Source: Azorinus chamasolen (taxonomy: Eukaryota; Mollusca; Bivalvia; Cardiida; Solecurtidae). From it: a stretch of 64,000 bases of DNA. The stretch spans positions 64,333,423 through 64,397,422 of the forward strand of contig OY755237.1 of NCBI GenBank assembly GCA_963576725.1, in the 5' to 3' direction. Shown in pieces: positions 42,024-51,664 of the stretch (positions are counted from its first letter, which is position 1; each line of letters opens with the position of its first letter). The notes under the pieces are model-generated. The model had not been told where the DNA came from, made no database searches, and saw only the letters and a list, made by a program, of their open reading frames with translations. The position numbers were made by a program, and so were the translations under genes.

Positions 42024-42153
42024 CATTTACGGGAACAGTTAGACATGAAGCGCAATCTGTTAGAGCAGACACTTGAAGCAGGGCGCCAGTACTTACAAGA
42101 GGAAGGAGAAGACAAGAGGCTTAGCGTAGATAGCGGGGACAGTGGGGAAACAG
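42024..42153 (+). CDS. DMD: Dystrophin exon: last spectrin repeat, acidic insert
   Basis: 130 bp, phase 0 in, 1 out, between GTTTTGTAG and GTAACTCC. The peptide HLREQLDMKRNLLEQTLEAG then RQYLQEEGEDKRLSVDSGDS corresponds to human exon 58 (121 bp), where the helix is followed by a poorly conserved acidic loop. The run EEGEDKRLSVDSGDSGET is a serine/aspartate-rich loop between helices of the repeat, longer than in human. The frame agrees with both neighbours, and homology is carried mainly by the helix part. Confidence 0.93.
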
Positions 42154-42211
42154 GTAACTCCTAACTTCTCACTACATTGTCACATTGAATGCTAGAAATA
42201 TTTAAGCAGTA

Positions 42212-42311
42212 TTCGCAAACATTGTAGACCAATCAATACAAGACCTCATTAAAAACAATCCATTAATCTTGCAAAGGCGTAGAAAGTTATGTACATGGAG
42301 AAAAGGGTAAA
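42212..42311 (+). repeat. Family B fragment
   Basis: CGCAAACATTGTAGACC with the hairpin centre lost; ends GGAGAAAAGGGTAA. Confidence 0.55.
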
Positions 42312-42401
42312 GTATTAAGACACCCAGTCCCCCCTCTCCATGGGTTTGTAAAACTTGATAACCATTTGGCACCAGTTTGATAACTTTAAATTAGACTGAC
42401 A

Positions 42402-42475
42402 TAGAAGCAAATAGTGTAGACCCTGATCAAATGGCTCATTGAGGAGCTGTTTGATCTGGGTCTGCATTATTCACC
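42402..42475. repeat. Palindrome related to G/E cores
   Basis: GCAAATAGTGTAGACCCTGA / GATCTGGGTCTGCATTATTC around TCATTGAGGAGC. Confidence 0.7.
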
Positions 42476-42495
42476 TCAGTTTGTTAATCTTCAAA

Positions 42496-42703
42496 TACAG
42501 TAAAACCTCTCTATAATGACCACTAAATTGTGTGAATTAGTTGGTATTTAGAGCAGGTGGCTGCTTAAAACAAGGTGAAAGTAAAACAGAACGCTCCCAT
42601 AGGAGCGTTCTGTTTTACTTTCACTTTGCTTTCAGCAGCCACCTGCCTTTAACACAAAATAATTGATGTAATTTAGTGGTCGTTATAGAGAGGTTTTACT
42701 GTA
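42496..42703. mobile_element. D1 element
   Basis: TACAGTAAAACCTCTC...GAGGTTTTACTGTA. Apex GCTCCCATAGGAGC. Confidence 0.93.
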
Positions 42704-42812
42704 GCTAACATTTAAGGAGTAAATAATTCCCCTCCAGAGATATATGTGTCCTATGGATGTCAGTGATCTGTGGATGTCAGTCATTACTTTATTTCTTCTC
42801 TTCATTTTACAG

Positions 42813-42964
42813 AAGAAGGCGCTGGTGTGGAAATGTCACCAGAACGAGAAAATCGGCAACTTATTAAGAAAATCCGTCGCCAAATTCGACTTCTGAATAG
42901 GAAGTGGGCAGAACTAAACCAGGGATGCAATGAATGGCAAGCAGCTCTTGATGAGGTTTCTGAG
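42813..42964 (+). CDS. DMD: Dystrophin exon: last spectrin repeat, helix C
   Basis: 152 bp, phase 1 in, 0 out. It starts after TTTTACAG; the peptide includes ENRQLIKKIRRQIRLLNRKW and ELNQGCNEWQAALDEVSE, like human RLLRKQAEEVNTEWEKLN and HSADWQRKIDETLE. Two GT donors are possible, after GATGAG (42955) and after TCTGAG (42964). I chose 42964 because the three extra residues VSE make the spacing to the next exon equal to human. Both donors are weak (GTTTCT, GTCGGC). Human exon 59 covers this and the next exon, so there is one extra intron here. Confidence 0.9.
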
Positions 42965-42995
42965 GTCGGCAAAAATTGATATTTTGAATATTTTA

Positions 42996-43292
42996 TACAG
43001 TTGAACTTCGATATCTCGAACTCGGATATTTCGAAAATTCACTCCTTTCAAAACTTACAATACAGAATTGCTCTGAAATGTATTGCTACAGATATCTAGA
43101 AACACATGTGACGGCTTAATACAGATCTAAAGTAATGCTGAAAGCTCCTACAGGAGCTTTCAGCATTACTTTAGACCTGTATTAAGCTGTGGCCTTGAGA
43201 AATTGTTCAGATTAGAAACCGGATGACTCGTAGTCTCCTCTTGTCTCGAACTAATTTACCTTGAAGTTTGAGTTATCGAAGTTTCAACTGTA
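42996..43292. mobile_element. Q element (TA-flanked) with D2-type palindrome
   Basis: TACAGTTGAACTTCG...CGAAGTTTCAACTGTA, pogo/Tigger-like ends. Inside is GGCTTAATACAGATCTAAAG, apex GCTCCTACAGGAGC, clearly the D2/D3 core in another shell. Starts 31 bp after an exon donor. Confidence 0.9.
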
Positions 43293-43367
43293 TATTAATA
43301 TTATGAAGAATTACTACAAAATGTTTTGACAAATACTGAAAATGTAGTGAGAAGTATCACAAACCAG

Positions 43368-43578
43368 GTCTCCATGAATGTTCATGTGTGAAATAATGAC
43401 ATCATGAACATCATTTAGTTGAATTTTGGTAATGACATATAAAGACAGAACCGTTAGGCATGGTAGTAACTGGAATTAGATCTATATTATTCCACAAGCA
43501 AACTGAGCAGAACAATATCAGACATTTCCTACAGGACCCATCTGATCTGGGTCTACTCTGTTTGCTAAGGAATAAAAG
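43368..43578 (+). repeat. Family B copy
   Basis: TCCATGAATGTTCATGTG to GTTTGCTAAGGAATAAAAG; hairpin with changed apex (TTCCTACAGGACCC). Confidence 0.72.
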
Positions 43579-43676
43579 TGCCGGATTTCTAGGAAGCGAA
43601 AAGCTTCTAGTGACTAAAAGCAACTTTTAGATAATTGAATGAAACCTTAGCACACAGGTTGAAGCCAGATGTGACC

Positions 43677-43782
43677 TTAACCCTTTCCTCCATAAATACA
43701 CCTTTCCTATTGAAACCATTGCGATAAATAGAGCATTTGCTCCTATAGGAGCAAATGCTCTATTTATCACAATGGTTTCTAC
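43677..43782 (+). repeat. Family C, right third missing
   Basis: TTAACCCTTTCC then a complete palindrome (GAAACCATTGCGATAAATAG..), apex GCTCCTATAGGAGC; broken just after it. A short B end follows to 43835. Confidence 0.82.
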
Positions 43783-43857
43783 AAACAGAGCATTCCTACA
43801 TTCATTATTTGTTTACATGAATGTTCATCAAGTTCAAGGTTTACAGTACATCAATTT

Positions 43858-44230
43858 AAAACCCTTTGCACACTTAGTAATTTTTCATCAGTCTGTTTCA
43901 ATTCTTAAAATAATATTTTATGCCCCCAATGGCGGGCATATAGTAATTGCATTGTCCATCCTTCCGTCCCTCTGTCCTTCCATCTGTCTGTCCCAAATTT
44001 CTATAACTTTTTTTTATCTGTGAATGGATTTCAAAATAACCTGGCACAAATGTTCACCACACAAAGATGATGTGTCACGTTCAACTCCCTGGTCCATGGG
44101 TCAAAGGTCTAGGTCATCCTTCAGGGTCAAAGGTCGGAGCATAGTGTTTCACAAACACATCTTGTTTTCTCATTCTTTCTCAAACAATATGATTAGAGTG
44201 TTAAACAGTTTGGATCCTGATGAGATCATG
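43858..44230. repeat. Family K copy split by a GCCCCC repeat
   Basis: CCCTTTGCACACTTAG..CAATTCTTAAAATAA before the insert, TTCTCATTCTTTCTC..AACAGTTTGGATCCTGATG after it. Confidence 0.72.
43919..44165 (+). mobile_element. TATGCCCCC dispersed repeat, copy 1
   Basis: TATGCCCCCAATGGCGGGC, TTGTCCATCCTTCCG, AATGGATTTCAAAATAACC, ends GTGTTTCACAAACACATCTT. Same family as 53575-53862. Confidence 0.85.
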
Positions 44231-44248
44231 GCATCTAGACCGAGACTC

Positions 44249-44426
44249 CGAGCTACAGATAACAATGCGTACCCGAAAACTAAAATCGTCATTTCTCCAC
44301 CAAACCCTATTTAGAATTGTCTCAAAGAGATGATTCTAAAGAGGGGTCACAGTATAGGGTTTGGTGGAGAAATAAGGGAGCTATGCTTGAAAATGTTTAG
44401 ATTCATGCATCTTATCTTGAGCTCTG
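44249..44426 (-). mobile_element. Family H element
   Basis: GAGCTACAGATAACAATGCG...TCTTGAGCTCTG. The left palindrome arm lost ~17 bp (CCCTATTTAGAATTG). Confidence 0.82.
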
Positions 44427-44634
44427 CCAGACTGTTTGCTGTTAGAGTGTTTGTTCTATCTATAGAGGTTTCTTCAGACTGCTGTCACAATTGATATCGT
44501 GTCATTATTGTACACAGAATTTTTCACCATTTATGTTTCTGATCATAAGCCAAACTGTTTTAAATGGCCGTACACATAGTTTGCATCTTGCTTTTCTTCA
44601 ACAGTTATAATGATTGTTTCAAACTGAATGGCAT

Positions 44635-44840
44635 TTAATCCTTTACTCCATAAATACGCCTTTTTACGCCTTTGCAAATAGAGCCATCTGATCAGGGTCT
44701 GCTCTATTTGCTTATGGAATTATTATAGATCTGACTCTATAGTTACTGTCATGTGCTTATGTGCTATTATAACAATAAATCTAATTGATATTCATGATGT
44801 CATTATTTCTTATATGAATATTCATGGAGTAAAGGGTTAA
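44635..44840 (-). mobile_element. Family B element, hairpin shortened
   Basis: TTAATCCTTTACTCC...GAGTAAAGGGTTAA. Left arm stops at GCAAATAGAG and the right arm begins at CCATCTGATC. Confidence 0.85.
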
Positions 44841-44987
44841 ACTTTGATCAATCTTTTATGCAGATCTGAATCCAAACCATTAAGATATTTTTATTTCTAT
44901 TAGTTGTAAGGATTGAAGAAAAAAACCCACAAAAAGTAATTTTTGTAGAAACCTTTTTTTAGCAGGAAATATTACGGAAGTTTTGGA

Positions 44988-45200
44988 GTAAACCCTTATT
45001 GTGTGGGACACAAGTCACTTATGTCCATTGCAAACAGTATAGACCCAGATGAGAGGGCTCCTAGAGGAGCCCTCTCATCAGGGTCTGCACTGTTTGTCAT
45101 GTTACACTTTTCTTTAGAAAAATCCTTACATATTCGCCTTACGCTGACCTGTTTAAAGGTTTGAATAGTCCATTTGAAAACTCAGCGTTGTAAGGGTTGA
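44988..45200 (+). mobile_element. Family E element
   Basis: AAACCCTTATTGTGTGGGAC...TTGTAAGGGTTGA. Palindrome about 45030-45099, apex GCTCCTAGAGGAGC; very regular. Confidence 0.87.
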
Positions 45201-45204
45201 TGGC

Positions 45205-45405
45205 GATTAACTATTTCTCTGACACATATTGTCATCAGAAAAATCTGTGGTCTGCTTCTATCTTCATAGTTTGATTTTCTTCTCTTTTGCTTTGAAAAAC
45301 ATTATCACAGTATCGAACAGGTTAAGATCCTGATAAGTTTCTGAGTTACTGGTCCTCTCATCTGGATCAAAACTGTTTATGCACAAAGGTGATCTCATGT
45401 TTGCC
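45205..45405. repeat. K-like copy
   Basis: GATTAACTATTTCTCTG...TCAGAAAAATCTGTGG; hairpin GATCCTGATAAG / CCTCTCATCTGGATC at about 45328-45370. Confidence 0.55.
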
Positions 45406-45715
45406 GATGGCAGGGAAAGTGAATTTTTTGTTGTTAAAGTTCATATAAATTACTGGGAACATGACCAAAATACAAGGTTTTTCAATATCAGGGACATTCT
45501 CAGAATGATATAAAATTGATGATATTGATTTTATGTTCATTACGATGAATACTCTGTAGCAATTTTCCACCTTAATTCTTCTAAAAGAGTAGCAATTTTC
45601 TATGAACTAAAGGATGTCGTACGGATTCTGTAGAATCCTGGTTTGTGTGATTCTGATTAAAACTTCTGGTTTATCTGGGAATGTGAGGTAAAGATAATGT
45701 ACGATGATTTAAAAG
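45406..45715. other. Intron, nothing recognised
   Basis: No repeat or exon seen. Confidence 0.5.
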
Positions 45716-45947
45716 TTAACCCATTCTCTCATATTGACGGCTTTTGACGACTCTGTAAAAGTCACTTTGTGAAACCATTGTGATAAATAGAGCATTTGCT
45801 CCTATAGGAGCAAATGCTCTATTTATCACAATGGTTTCAAACTTCAAAAAATTATAAAAAAATTCCTTTTCTCTAGTTAATGCTCCTTTTGGGTAGATTT
45901 TTTCAAAGAGGTTGTATCTAAAAATAGCATATGAGGTAATGGGTTAA
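45716..45947 (+). mobile_element. Family C element
   Basis: TTAACCCATTCTCTC...GGTAATGGGTTAA. Perfect palindrome 45772-45839, apex GCTCCTATAGGAGC. Confidence 0.92.
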
Positions 45948-45962
45948 ATTTGCTTGCTTTAA

Positions 45963-46178
45963 GTTCTCATTCAGTGCAGGAAACAAATCACTAATGTCCT
46001 TTGCAAACAATGAAGACCCAGATGAAAGGGCTCCTAGGGGAATTCTCTCATCAAGGTCTACACTGTTTATCATATTGCACTTTTCTTTTTAAAAAACATC
46101 CCTGAATACTCACAGTAAGCTTGACCTGCTTGAATTTTGGAATAGTCCATTTGAAAATTGAGCATTGAAAAAGGGTTA
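45963..46178 (+). mobile_element. Family E element
   Basis: TTCAGTGCAGGAAACAAATC to AAAAAGGGTTAA; apex GCTCCTAGGGGAAT. Confidence 0.82.
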
Positions 46179-46426
46179 AAATTTTCTAGATTTTTTCTAA
46201 AGGTGAATATTGTCACACAGGATTAGCAATCTGACCTGTGTCATGTAAACAAGAACACTTTGACAAGAAAACTGTGTAGATCAAGATCACCTGCAACTTT
46301 CTTAATCTGGTTTCTAATCAGGGACTTCACTTGGGGCTGTAAATAAGAGGAATATTTAAAGTACATGTATTTAGGTAAAATTTGTTTTATATATATATAT
46401 TCTGCCAAACCCTGTCTTGTATATGT

Positions 46427-46619
46427 CAGAGGTCCAGATAAGAGGTGTAAATTAAAATGTTTTCAAGAATGACTTCTTTATTTCTCCACCAAACCCTATG
46501 TTGTGACCACTCTTTAGAATCATCTCAAAGAGACGATTCTAAAGAGTGGTCACAACATAGGGTTTGGTGGAGAAATGACGATTTTAGTATTTGAGTATGC
46601 ACCTTTAGCTGTAGCTCTG
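46427..46619 (+). mobile_element. Family H element, reference copy
   Basis: CAGAGGTCCAGATAAGAGG...TTTAGCTGTAGCTCTG. The palindrome is 75 bp (about 46491-46565): AAACCCTATGTTGTGACCAC.., GTCTC/GATC arm tip and triloop AAA. An (AT) run lies at 46388-46400. Confidence 0.9.
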
Positions 46620-46730
46620 CATAATATATGTGCTGTGGAGGAGCAATTTTATTTAGTATTATAAGATTGGGTTTGGCTGAAAAAATAAGAGATTTGGATA
46701 ATTCAGTTCAACTTTTATCTGCAGCTTTCC

Positions 46731-46861
46731 ATAAACCATTCCTCCATAGGCTATTTTTAGATCCAACCACTTTGACTAAATCTACCAAAAAGGAGCATTA
46801 ACTAGAGAAAAGGAAAACTTAGAATTTTGTAGTTTTAAACCATTGTGATAAATAGAGCATT
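46731..46861 (-). repeat. Family C left half
   Basis: CCATTCCTCCATAGGC to GATAAATAGAGCATT, where it stops one step before the apex. Confidence 0.8.
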
Positions 46862-46957
46862 GCTGATCTGATTTCAAATAGTTTTCAAAGCCTGTGATGA
46901 ATTTTGTATAGATTTACACATGTAGAAACTTCATCTTGATGTTCTGTGACATTTCAG

Positions 46958-47092
46958 AAAATGACGTATTTCCAAGATGCGATGGATGACCTTAATGACA
47001 GCCTTGTGAAGGCCGAATCAGAACGGAGCAAGTGGCATCCCGTTGGTGATATCCTTATAGAAAACCTCCAGTATGAGATAGAAAAGACCAAG
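46958..47092 (+). CDS. DMD: Dystrophin exon: end of rod into hinge 4
   Basis: 135 bp, phase 0 in and out, between ACATTTCAG and GTGAGAAC. The peptide KMTYFQDAMDDLNDSLVKAE then SERSKWHPVGDILIENLQ matches human RLQELQEATDELDLKLRQAE then VIKGSWQPVGDLLIDSLQ. The WxPVGD motif is strongly kept. It is the second half of human exon 59. A half-copy of element C (46731-46861) ends about 100 bp upstream. Confidence 0.95.
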
Positions 47093-47123
47093 GTGAGAAC
47101 TTTGTATCATTGAAATATCTTCA

Positions 47124-47338
47124 TTAACCCTTACAGTGTGAGACATGAGTCACTAATGTCCTTTGCAAACAGCATAGACCCAGATGAGAGAGCTCTTAGA
47201 GGGTCCTCCCATCAGCGTCTGCACTGTTTGTCATGCTACACTTTTCTTTAGATAAATCCCTAAAAATTCACCATAAGCTTGACCTGTTTGAATTTTGGAA
47301 TAGTCCATTTGAAAATTCAGCATTGTAAGGATGTTTAA
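47124..47338 (+). mobile_element. Family E element
   Basis: TTAACCCTTACAGTGTGAG...TTGTAAGGATGTTTAA. Apex GCTCTTAGAGGGTCC. Confidence 0.86.
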
Positions 47339-47365
47339 TGATATAGTCCATCCAGAATGGAAGGC

Positions 47366-47615
47366 TTAACCCTTCTCTTGCTGAATTTTAAAATACATTT
47401 CTCCTTCTTTACCCATGCCCTGTTGTATAATTACATATATCTATACTGTGTACAAGTATTTCACTGTGCAATCACTGCTGTGGAATGCACTGGTTGCACA
47501 ATCAACTTGTAAATAGTGCAGACCCTGATGAGACAGTTCCTGCAGGAGCTGTCTCATCTGGGTCTTCACTATTTACAGGTAGGTATATTGACATGAATAG
47601 CAAGCGAAGGGTTAA
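47366..47615 (-). mobile_element. Family G element
   Basis: TTAACCCTTCTCTTGC...GCGAAGGGTTAA. Palindrome about 47509-47578, apex GTTCCTGCAGGAGC. Confidence 0.9.
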
Positions 47616-47724
47616 GTTTGCTATAGGATTTTCAATAACAAACAGTAGAAGAGCCCTCTGATCTGGGTCTACACTGTTTGCATATGCTGGTACTCCCCCC
47701 CACCGTCATTATCTAATATATCGT

Positions 47725-47955
47725 TTAAACCTTAACCTCATAGGCTATTTTTAGATACAACCTCTTTGAATAAATCTACCGAAAAGGAGCATTAACTAGA
47801 GAAAAGGAAAATTTTAGAATTTTGTAGTTTGAAACCATTGTGATAAATAGAGCATTTGCTCCTATTGGAGCAAATGCTCTATTTATCACAATGTTTTCAC
47901 AAACTGACTTTTACACAGAGTCGTCAAAAGTCGTCAATATGATGGAATTGGTTAA
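47725..47955 (-). mobile_element. Family C element
   Basis: TTAAACCTTAACCTC...AATTGGTTAA. Palindrome about 47830-47897, apex GCTCCTATTGGAGC. Confidence 0.88.
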
Positions 47956-47956
47956 A

Positions 47957-48291
47957 TCTTTACTCCTTAGACACACCTTTAAACCCTTTACTACACGTTT
48001 GCAAACAGAGTAGACCCAGATTAGACGGCTTCTATAGGATTTGTCTGACCAGGGTCTGCTCTGTTTGCTTATGACATGATATAGATCTGATTCTATAGTT
48101 TTTGTCCAAGCAAAGCGTTTCCTGTGCCATTATTAAAATTAGTCTTAATTAATATTCTTTATTTCTTACATGAATATTCATGGAGTAAAGGGTTAACACT
48201 TTTGTAAATAGAGTAGACCCAGATCAGATGACTCCTATAAGATGATGATGACATTATTTCTTTACATAATTATTCAACAGGGAAAGGGTTA
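47957..48291 (-). mobile_element. Family B element plus B fragment
   Basis: B 47957-48196 (TTTACTCCTTAGACAC...GAGTAAAGGGTTAA; hairpin 48000-48070, apex GCTTCTATAGGAT) shares TTAA with a short B piece cut after GACTCCTATAAGATG. The second ends 26 bp before an exon. Confidence 0.8.
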
Positions 48292-48317
48292 AATAATCCT
48301 GTTTTCTTACTTCACAG

Positions 48318-48448
48318 ACATATCAGCAGGCAGTGGCCCCTATACAGGGTCAGATGGACAATGTGAATGAGCGAGTGAATGAGCTAGAGGCCGCCAGTGT
48401 CGTCCTCTCCCATGTCATCATCCACAAACTGGAGGACTACAAAACAAG
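48318..48448 (+). CDS. DMD: Dystrophin exon: hinge 4 region (human exon 60)
   Basis: 131 bp, phase 0 in, 2 out, between CTTCACAG and GTAAACA. The peptide TYQQAVAPIQGQMDNVNERV then NELEAASVVLSHVIIHKLED aligns with human ALRGEIAPLKENVSHVNDLA then RQLTTLGIQLSPYNLSTLED. Human exon 60 is 147 bp, so this one is shorter at its start. A B fragment ends about 27 bp before the acceptor. Confidence 0.94.
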
Positions 48449-48657
48449 GTAAACAAAAAACTCACATTTAATAAGATATTTATATATGATTTAAACAAAT
48501 GTTCATTATTTAAAAGCACATACATTTGTATTTTTTTTAAATTTTGTAGAGAATTTGCTAATTGTTTGTTATGTTTGACCAATTGTTTTACTTACAGATC
48601 TATGCTATTGTGGTATACTAGTTACATATATAGTCCCAAATTAGTTGCTAGTCTTAC

Positions 48658-48906
48658 TTAACCCTTTGCCTGTTCTATGTTTATTTCAAATTTCAATACC
48701 TACTGAATATTCTTTGACAAAATAGTTATAATGAAATATAGAAGGTGGAACATTGTAGCCATTTTAGAAAGTAAAGAAACAGATCTATCAATTCAATTGG
48801 CAAACAGAGCAGACACTGATCAGATGGTTCCTATAGGAGCCATCTGATCTGGGTCTACTCTGTTTGCAAATGCATGAAAATGTATTTATATGAAGGAAAT
48901 GGTTAA
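48658..48906 (-). mobile_element. Family A element
   Basis: TTAACCCTTTGCCTG...GGAAATGGTTAA. Hairpin about 48800-48868, apex TTCCTATAGGAGC. Confidence 0.9.
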
Positions 48907-48961
48907 CTTTTATTGCCTACAACCATATTGTCTTAAGGCTAGGTCAGGCTTTACAATATCT

Positions 48962-49128
48962 TTAACCCATTACCTGATGAATATTCAAATAAGAAATAAT
49001 GACATCTTGAACATTTACTGAATTTTAAAGAAAACAGAGCAGACCCTGATCAGACAGCCTGTTCAGGAGCTGTCTGATCTGGTTCTACAGTTTGCAAAGG
49101 CTTCAAATGGCATCTCTGTCAGGTAAAG
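48962..49128 (+). repeat. Family B, internally deleted
   Basis: TTAACCCATTACCTGATG; the middle of the left part is missing. Hairpin about 49030-49096. Confidence 0.75.
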
Positions 49129-49132
49129 ACTC

Positions 49133-49556
49133 ATTTGCCGTAGGAGCCGTCTGTCGGGGTCTGCTCTGTTTACTTATGATATAATATAGTTATAATTCTA
49201 TAGTTTCTGCAATTGCCAAAACATTCTGTGTCCATGTGCTATTAAAATTAATCTAATTAACCCTTTCCCTCATATAAACATGTTTTCACGCATCTGCAAA
49301 TAGAGTAGACCCAGATCAGACGGCTCCTAGAGGAGCCGTCTGATCAGGGTCTACTCTGTTTGCTAATAGAATTTCAAAGATCTGTGTCTTTTCTTTATTA
49401 GATGGCTACAACGCTCCACCTTCCATATTTCATAATAACCTTTTTGTCCATGAATATTCAGTAGGTATTGAAATTTGTAATAAACATAGAACAGGGAACG
49501 GGTTAATTTCATGATGTCATTATTACTTAAATGAATATTCATGGAGTAAAGGGTTA
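49133..49556 (-). mobile_element. Family B element interrupted by A
   Basis: Starts in the hairpin right arm (GGAGCCGTCTGTCGGGG) and ends ATGGAGTAAAGGGTTAC. Confidence 0.83.
49257..49506 (+). mobile_element. Family A element nested in B
   Basis: TTAACCCTTTCCCTC...GGAACGGGTTAA, inserted at the TTAA of the B motif CTAATTAATNTTCATGATG. Apex GCTCCTAGAGGAGC. Confidence 0.92.
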
Positions 49557-49611
49557 CAAAATGTATATACATGTATATGCAGTAAAGTGTAGTGTAAATT
49601 ATAATATTAAA

Positions 49612-49818
49612 TATAGTGAAACCCCGCTATTGCGACCACCTAAGAGATATAATTCTGGATGTTTGATGCAGGTGGTAGCTTAATGCAGGACAAAAGTAAT
49701 GCAGAAAGCTCCTAGATGAGCTTTCTGCATTACTTTTGCCCTGCATTAAGCAACCGCCTGCTTATAAAGACACCCATGTCGATTCATTATGTGGTCACAT
49801 TAGAGGGGTTCTGCTGTA
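49612..49818. mobile_element. D2 element
   Basis: TATAGTGAAACCCCG...GGGGTTCTGCTGTA. Apex GCTCCTAGATGAGC. Confidence 0.9.
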
Positions 49819-49864
49819 CATGTATTCATGAAATACAAGGTTTTATGCATGGATTTACTCACAG

Positions 49865-49959
49865 GTGGAAAGAGGTTCAGTTATCTGCAGAAGACAGGCT
49901 GAAGAATCTCCATGATGCATTGAGAGCATTTGGTCCAAACTCCCAGCACTTCCTTTCAG
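49865..49959 (+). CDS. DMD: Dystrophin exon: hinge 4, just before WW (human exon 61)
   Basis: 95 bp, phase 2 in, 1 out, between ACTCACAG and GTATATA. The peptide RWKEVQLSAEDRLKNLHDAL then RAFGPNSQHFLS is nearly colinear with human RWKLLQVAVEDRVRQLHEAH then RDFGPASQHFLS. Human exon 61 is 79 bp; its 3' boundary is the same codon. A D2 element ends 46 bp upstream and a pyrimidine-rich direct repeat begins about 80 bp downstream. Confidence 0.96.
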
Positions 49960-50039
49960 GTATATATATATCGCCTTTTCAATGCTGCCTATTCTGTCTG
50001 TCCTTTTGTCTATGTCTCATTCTGCACAAGAGATTTCTT

Positions 50040-50205
50040 GTTTCATGGTATTCTGTCTTTCTCTCTGTCATTGTCTCTGTATCTGTTTATCTCTTTCTGT
50101 GCCTTTTCCATAGCTGTCTTTCTCTCTGTCATTGTCTCTATCTGTTTTTCTCTTTCTGTGCCTTTTCCATAGCTGTCTCTCTCACTCCCCCACTCTCTCT
50201 CTATC
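50040..50205. repeat. Pyrimidine-rich direct repeat, ~60 bp x 2
   Basis: TGTCTTTCTCTCTGTCATTG...TGTGCCTTTTCCATAGC occurs twice (about 50054 and 50114). Frames read through it are artefacts. Confidence 0.85.
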
Positions 50206-50242
50206 TTTTGTTTACAGTGTATTTGTTGTATTTCCTTGTGTC

Positions 50243-50497
50243 AACTGTAGCATTTCTCTGTAATCAAATAGATACAAATGTCAGCTGTAGCATTCCTCTG
50301 TAATCAAATACATACAAATGTCAGCTGTAGCATTCCTCTGTAATCAGATACATACAAATGTCAGCTGTAGCATTCCTCTGTAATCAGGTATATATACTAG
50401 TGTCAACTGTAGCATTCATTTCAATCAAATACATACTAGTATAAACTGTAGCATTCCTCTGTAATCAAATACATACTAGTGTCAACTGTCGCATTCT
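50243..50497. repeat. Minisatellite, 40-bp unit x 6
   Basis: AGCTGTAGCATTCCTCTGTA then ATCAAATACATACAAATGTC. Confidence 0.92.
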
Positions 50498-50589
50498 TCT
50501 ATGGAGCAAATGCTCTATTTATCACAATGGTTTCAAGAAGTGACTTTTACAGAGGCGTAGAAAGGCGTAAATATGGAGGAAAGAGTTAA
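50498..50589 (-). repeat. Family C right half
   Basis: Begins exactly at the apex (TATGGAGCAAATGCTC) and runs to GGAAAGAGTTAA. Confidence 0.83.
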
Positions 50590-51205
50590 AGGGATACTTA
50601 TCAAATTATACCAAATTAGTACAGTCATGTAAATACTTTCTAGACAAACTGAACAGTCTCTAAAGTACTTTGTCAACCACATAAAATTAAGAATGCCTTG
50701 GCATTACTAGCAAACTGTTTTAATCAATAATAAATGCCATGTTATCAAATTGGTAAACTGTCATAGTGTAAAGCTATGCCCATTCATACTCAAAAAGCAA
50801 AATAGTTAAATATGGCAAACTGTGCTCTCACAGAAGCTCTTTCATCTGGGCCTCTCTGCTTGCATATGCAACTCATTTCTAATATGCAAAGGGACGAGTG
50901 TCTTAGTTAATGTTTTTAAAGAAAAGAAGAAAATTAATTTACATGACAATATTGTAGTAGATAGTTTATATAGAGCATTATTATGATTTGAGGATTTTAG
51001 ATATAATGCAGATTAAAGATTCTATATCTTGATAAGAAGACAATGTTATCTTCCGTAAGGTGTAATGAACTTATGCCCTTGGCTCACAGTTCAAAGACTC
51101 TATGAATGAATGGGCTGTGTTATAAACACTAACAAATAACTTCAGCGCAGCTGTCATCAACATGGAGTTTTGTTTACATCACAGTAGAGACTTGAACTTA
51201 GATAT
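50590..51205. other. Intron, nothing recognised
   Basis: About 600 bp with no assignable repeat or exon. Confidence 0.5.
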
Positions 51206-51381
51206 TTAATTCTTTCAGTGCAGAATAGTCAAAATGGAGTTGTTCATCAGTGTATCAGAGTCCATTCATTTTGAGTGACATTTAGTGCAACCCTAGTCAG
51301 AGGACTCCTAGAAAATGTCTGATTGGGTTCTACACTGTTTGCAAATGATAGTACACTCATAACGTGCATTTAAAGGGTTAA
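51206..51381 (+). mobile_element. Family E element, degraded
   Basis: TTAATTCTTTCAGTGC...TTTAAAGGGTTAA; worn hairpin around GACTCCTAGAAAATG. Confidence 0.7.
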
Positions 51382-51419
51382 TTTTCAGCAGTTATCACAT
51401 TTGTTTTACCTGTGAGAAT

Positions 51420-51590
51420 TGCAACTGATTAACGTGCAAGAAATGAAATATGGAATTAAATGATGATGTGCCAGACATTTAAATGATTATGTGCAAGAAA
51501 TAAAACATGGAATTAACTTATTATGTACAAAAAAGAAAAAATGGAAATCAACTGATTATTTGCAAGAAATAAAAAATGGAATATGTGGAC
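51420..51590. repeat. Degenerate tandem repeat, ~40-48 bp x 4
   Basis: TGATTATGTGCAAGAAATAA with AATATGGAATTAA varied in each unit. Confidence 0.8.
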
Positions 51591-51664
51591 TGATAACCAA
51601 AGTATGAAGTCCGTATCACACCGTATCACTGTGGGTAAGGAGCAAAAGCATAGTAAAATAGTTA

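Noticed and set aside
49716..50303. 195-residue open frame
   Set aside because: It mixes a D2 arm, the real exon at 49865-49959 and pyrimidine repeats; the exon is supported by splice sites and homology, the rest is not.
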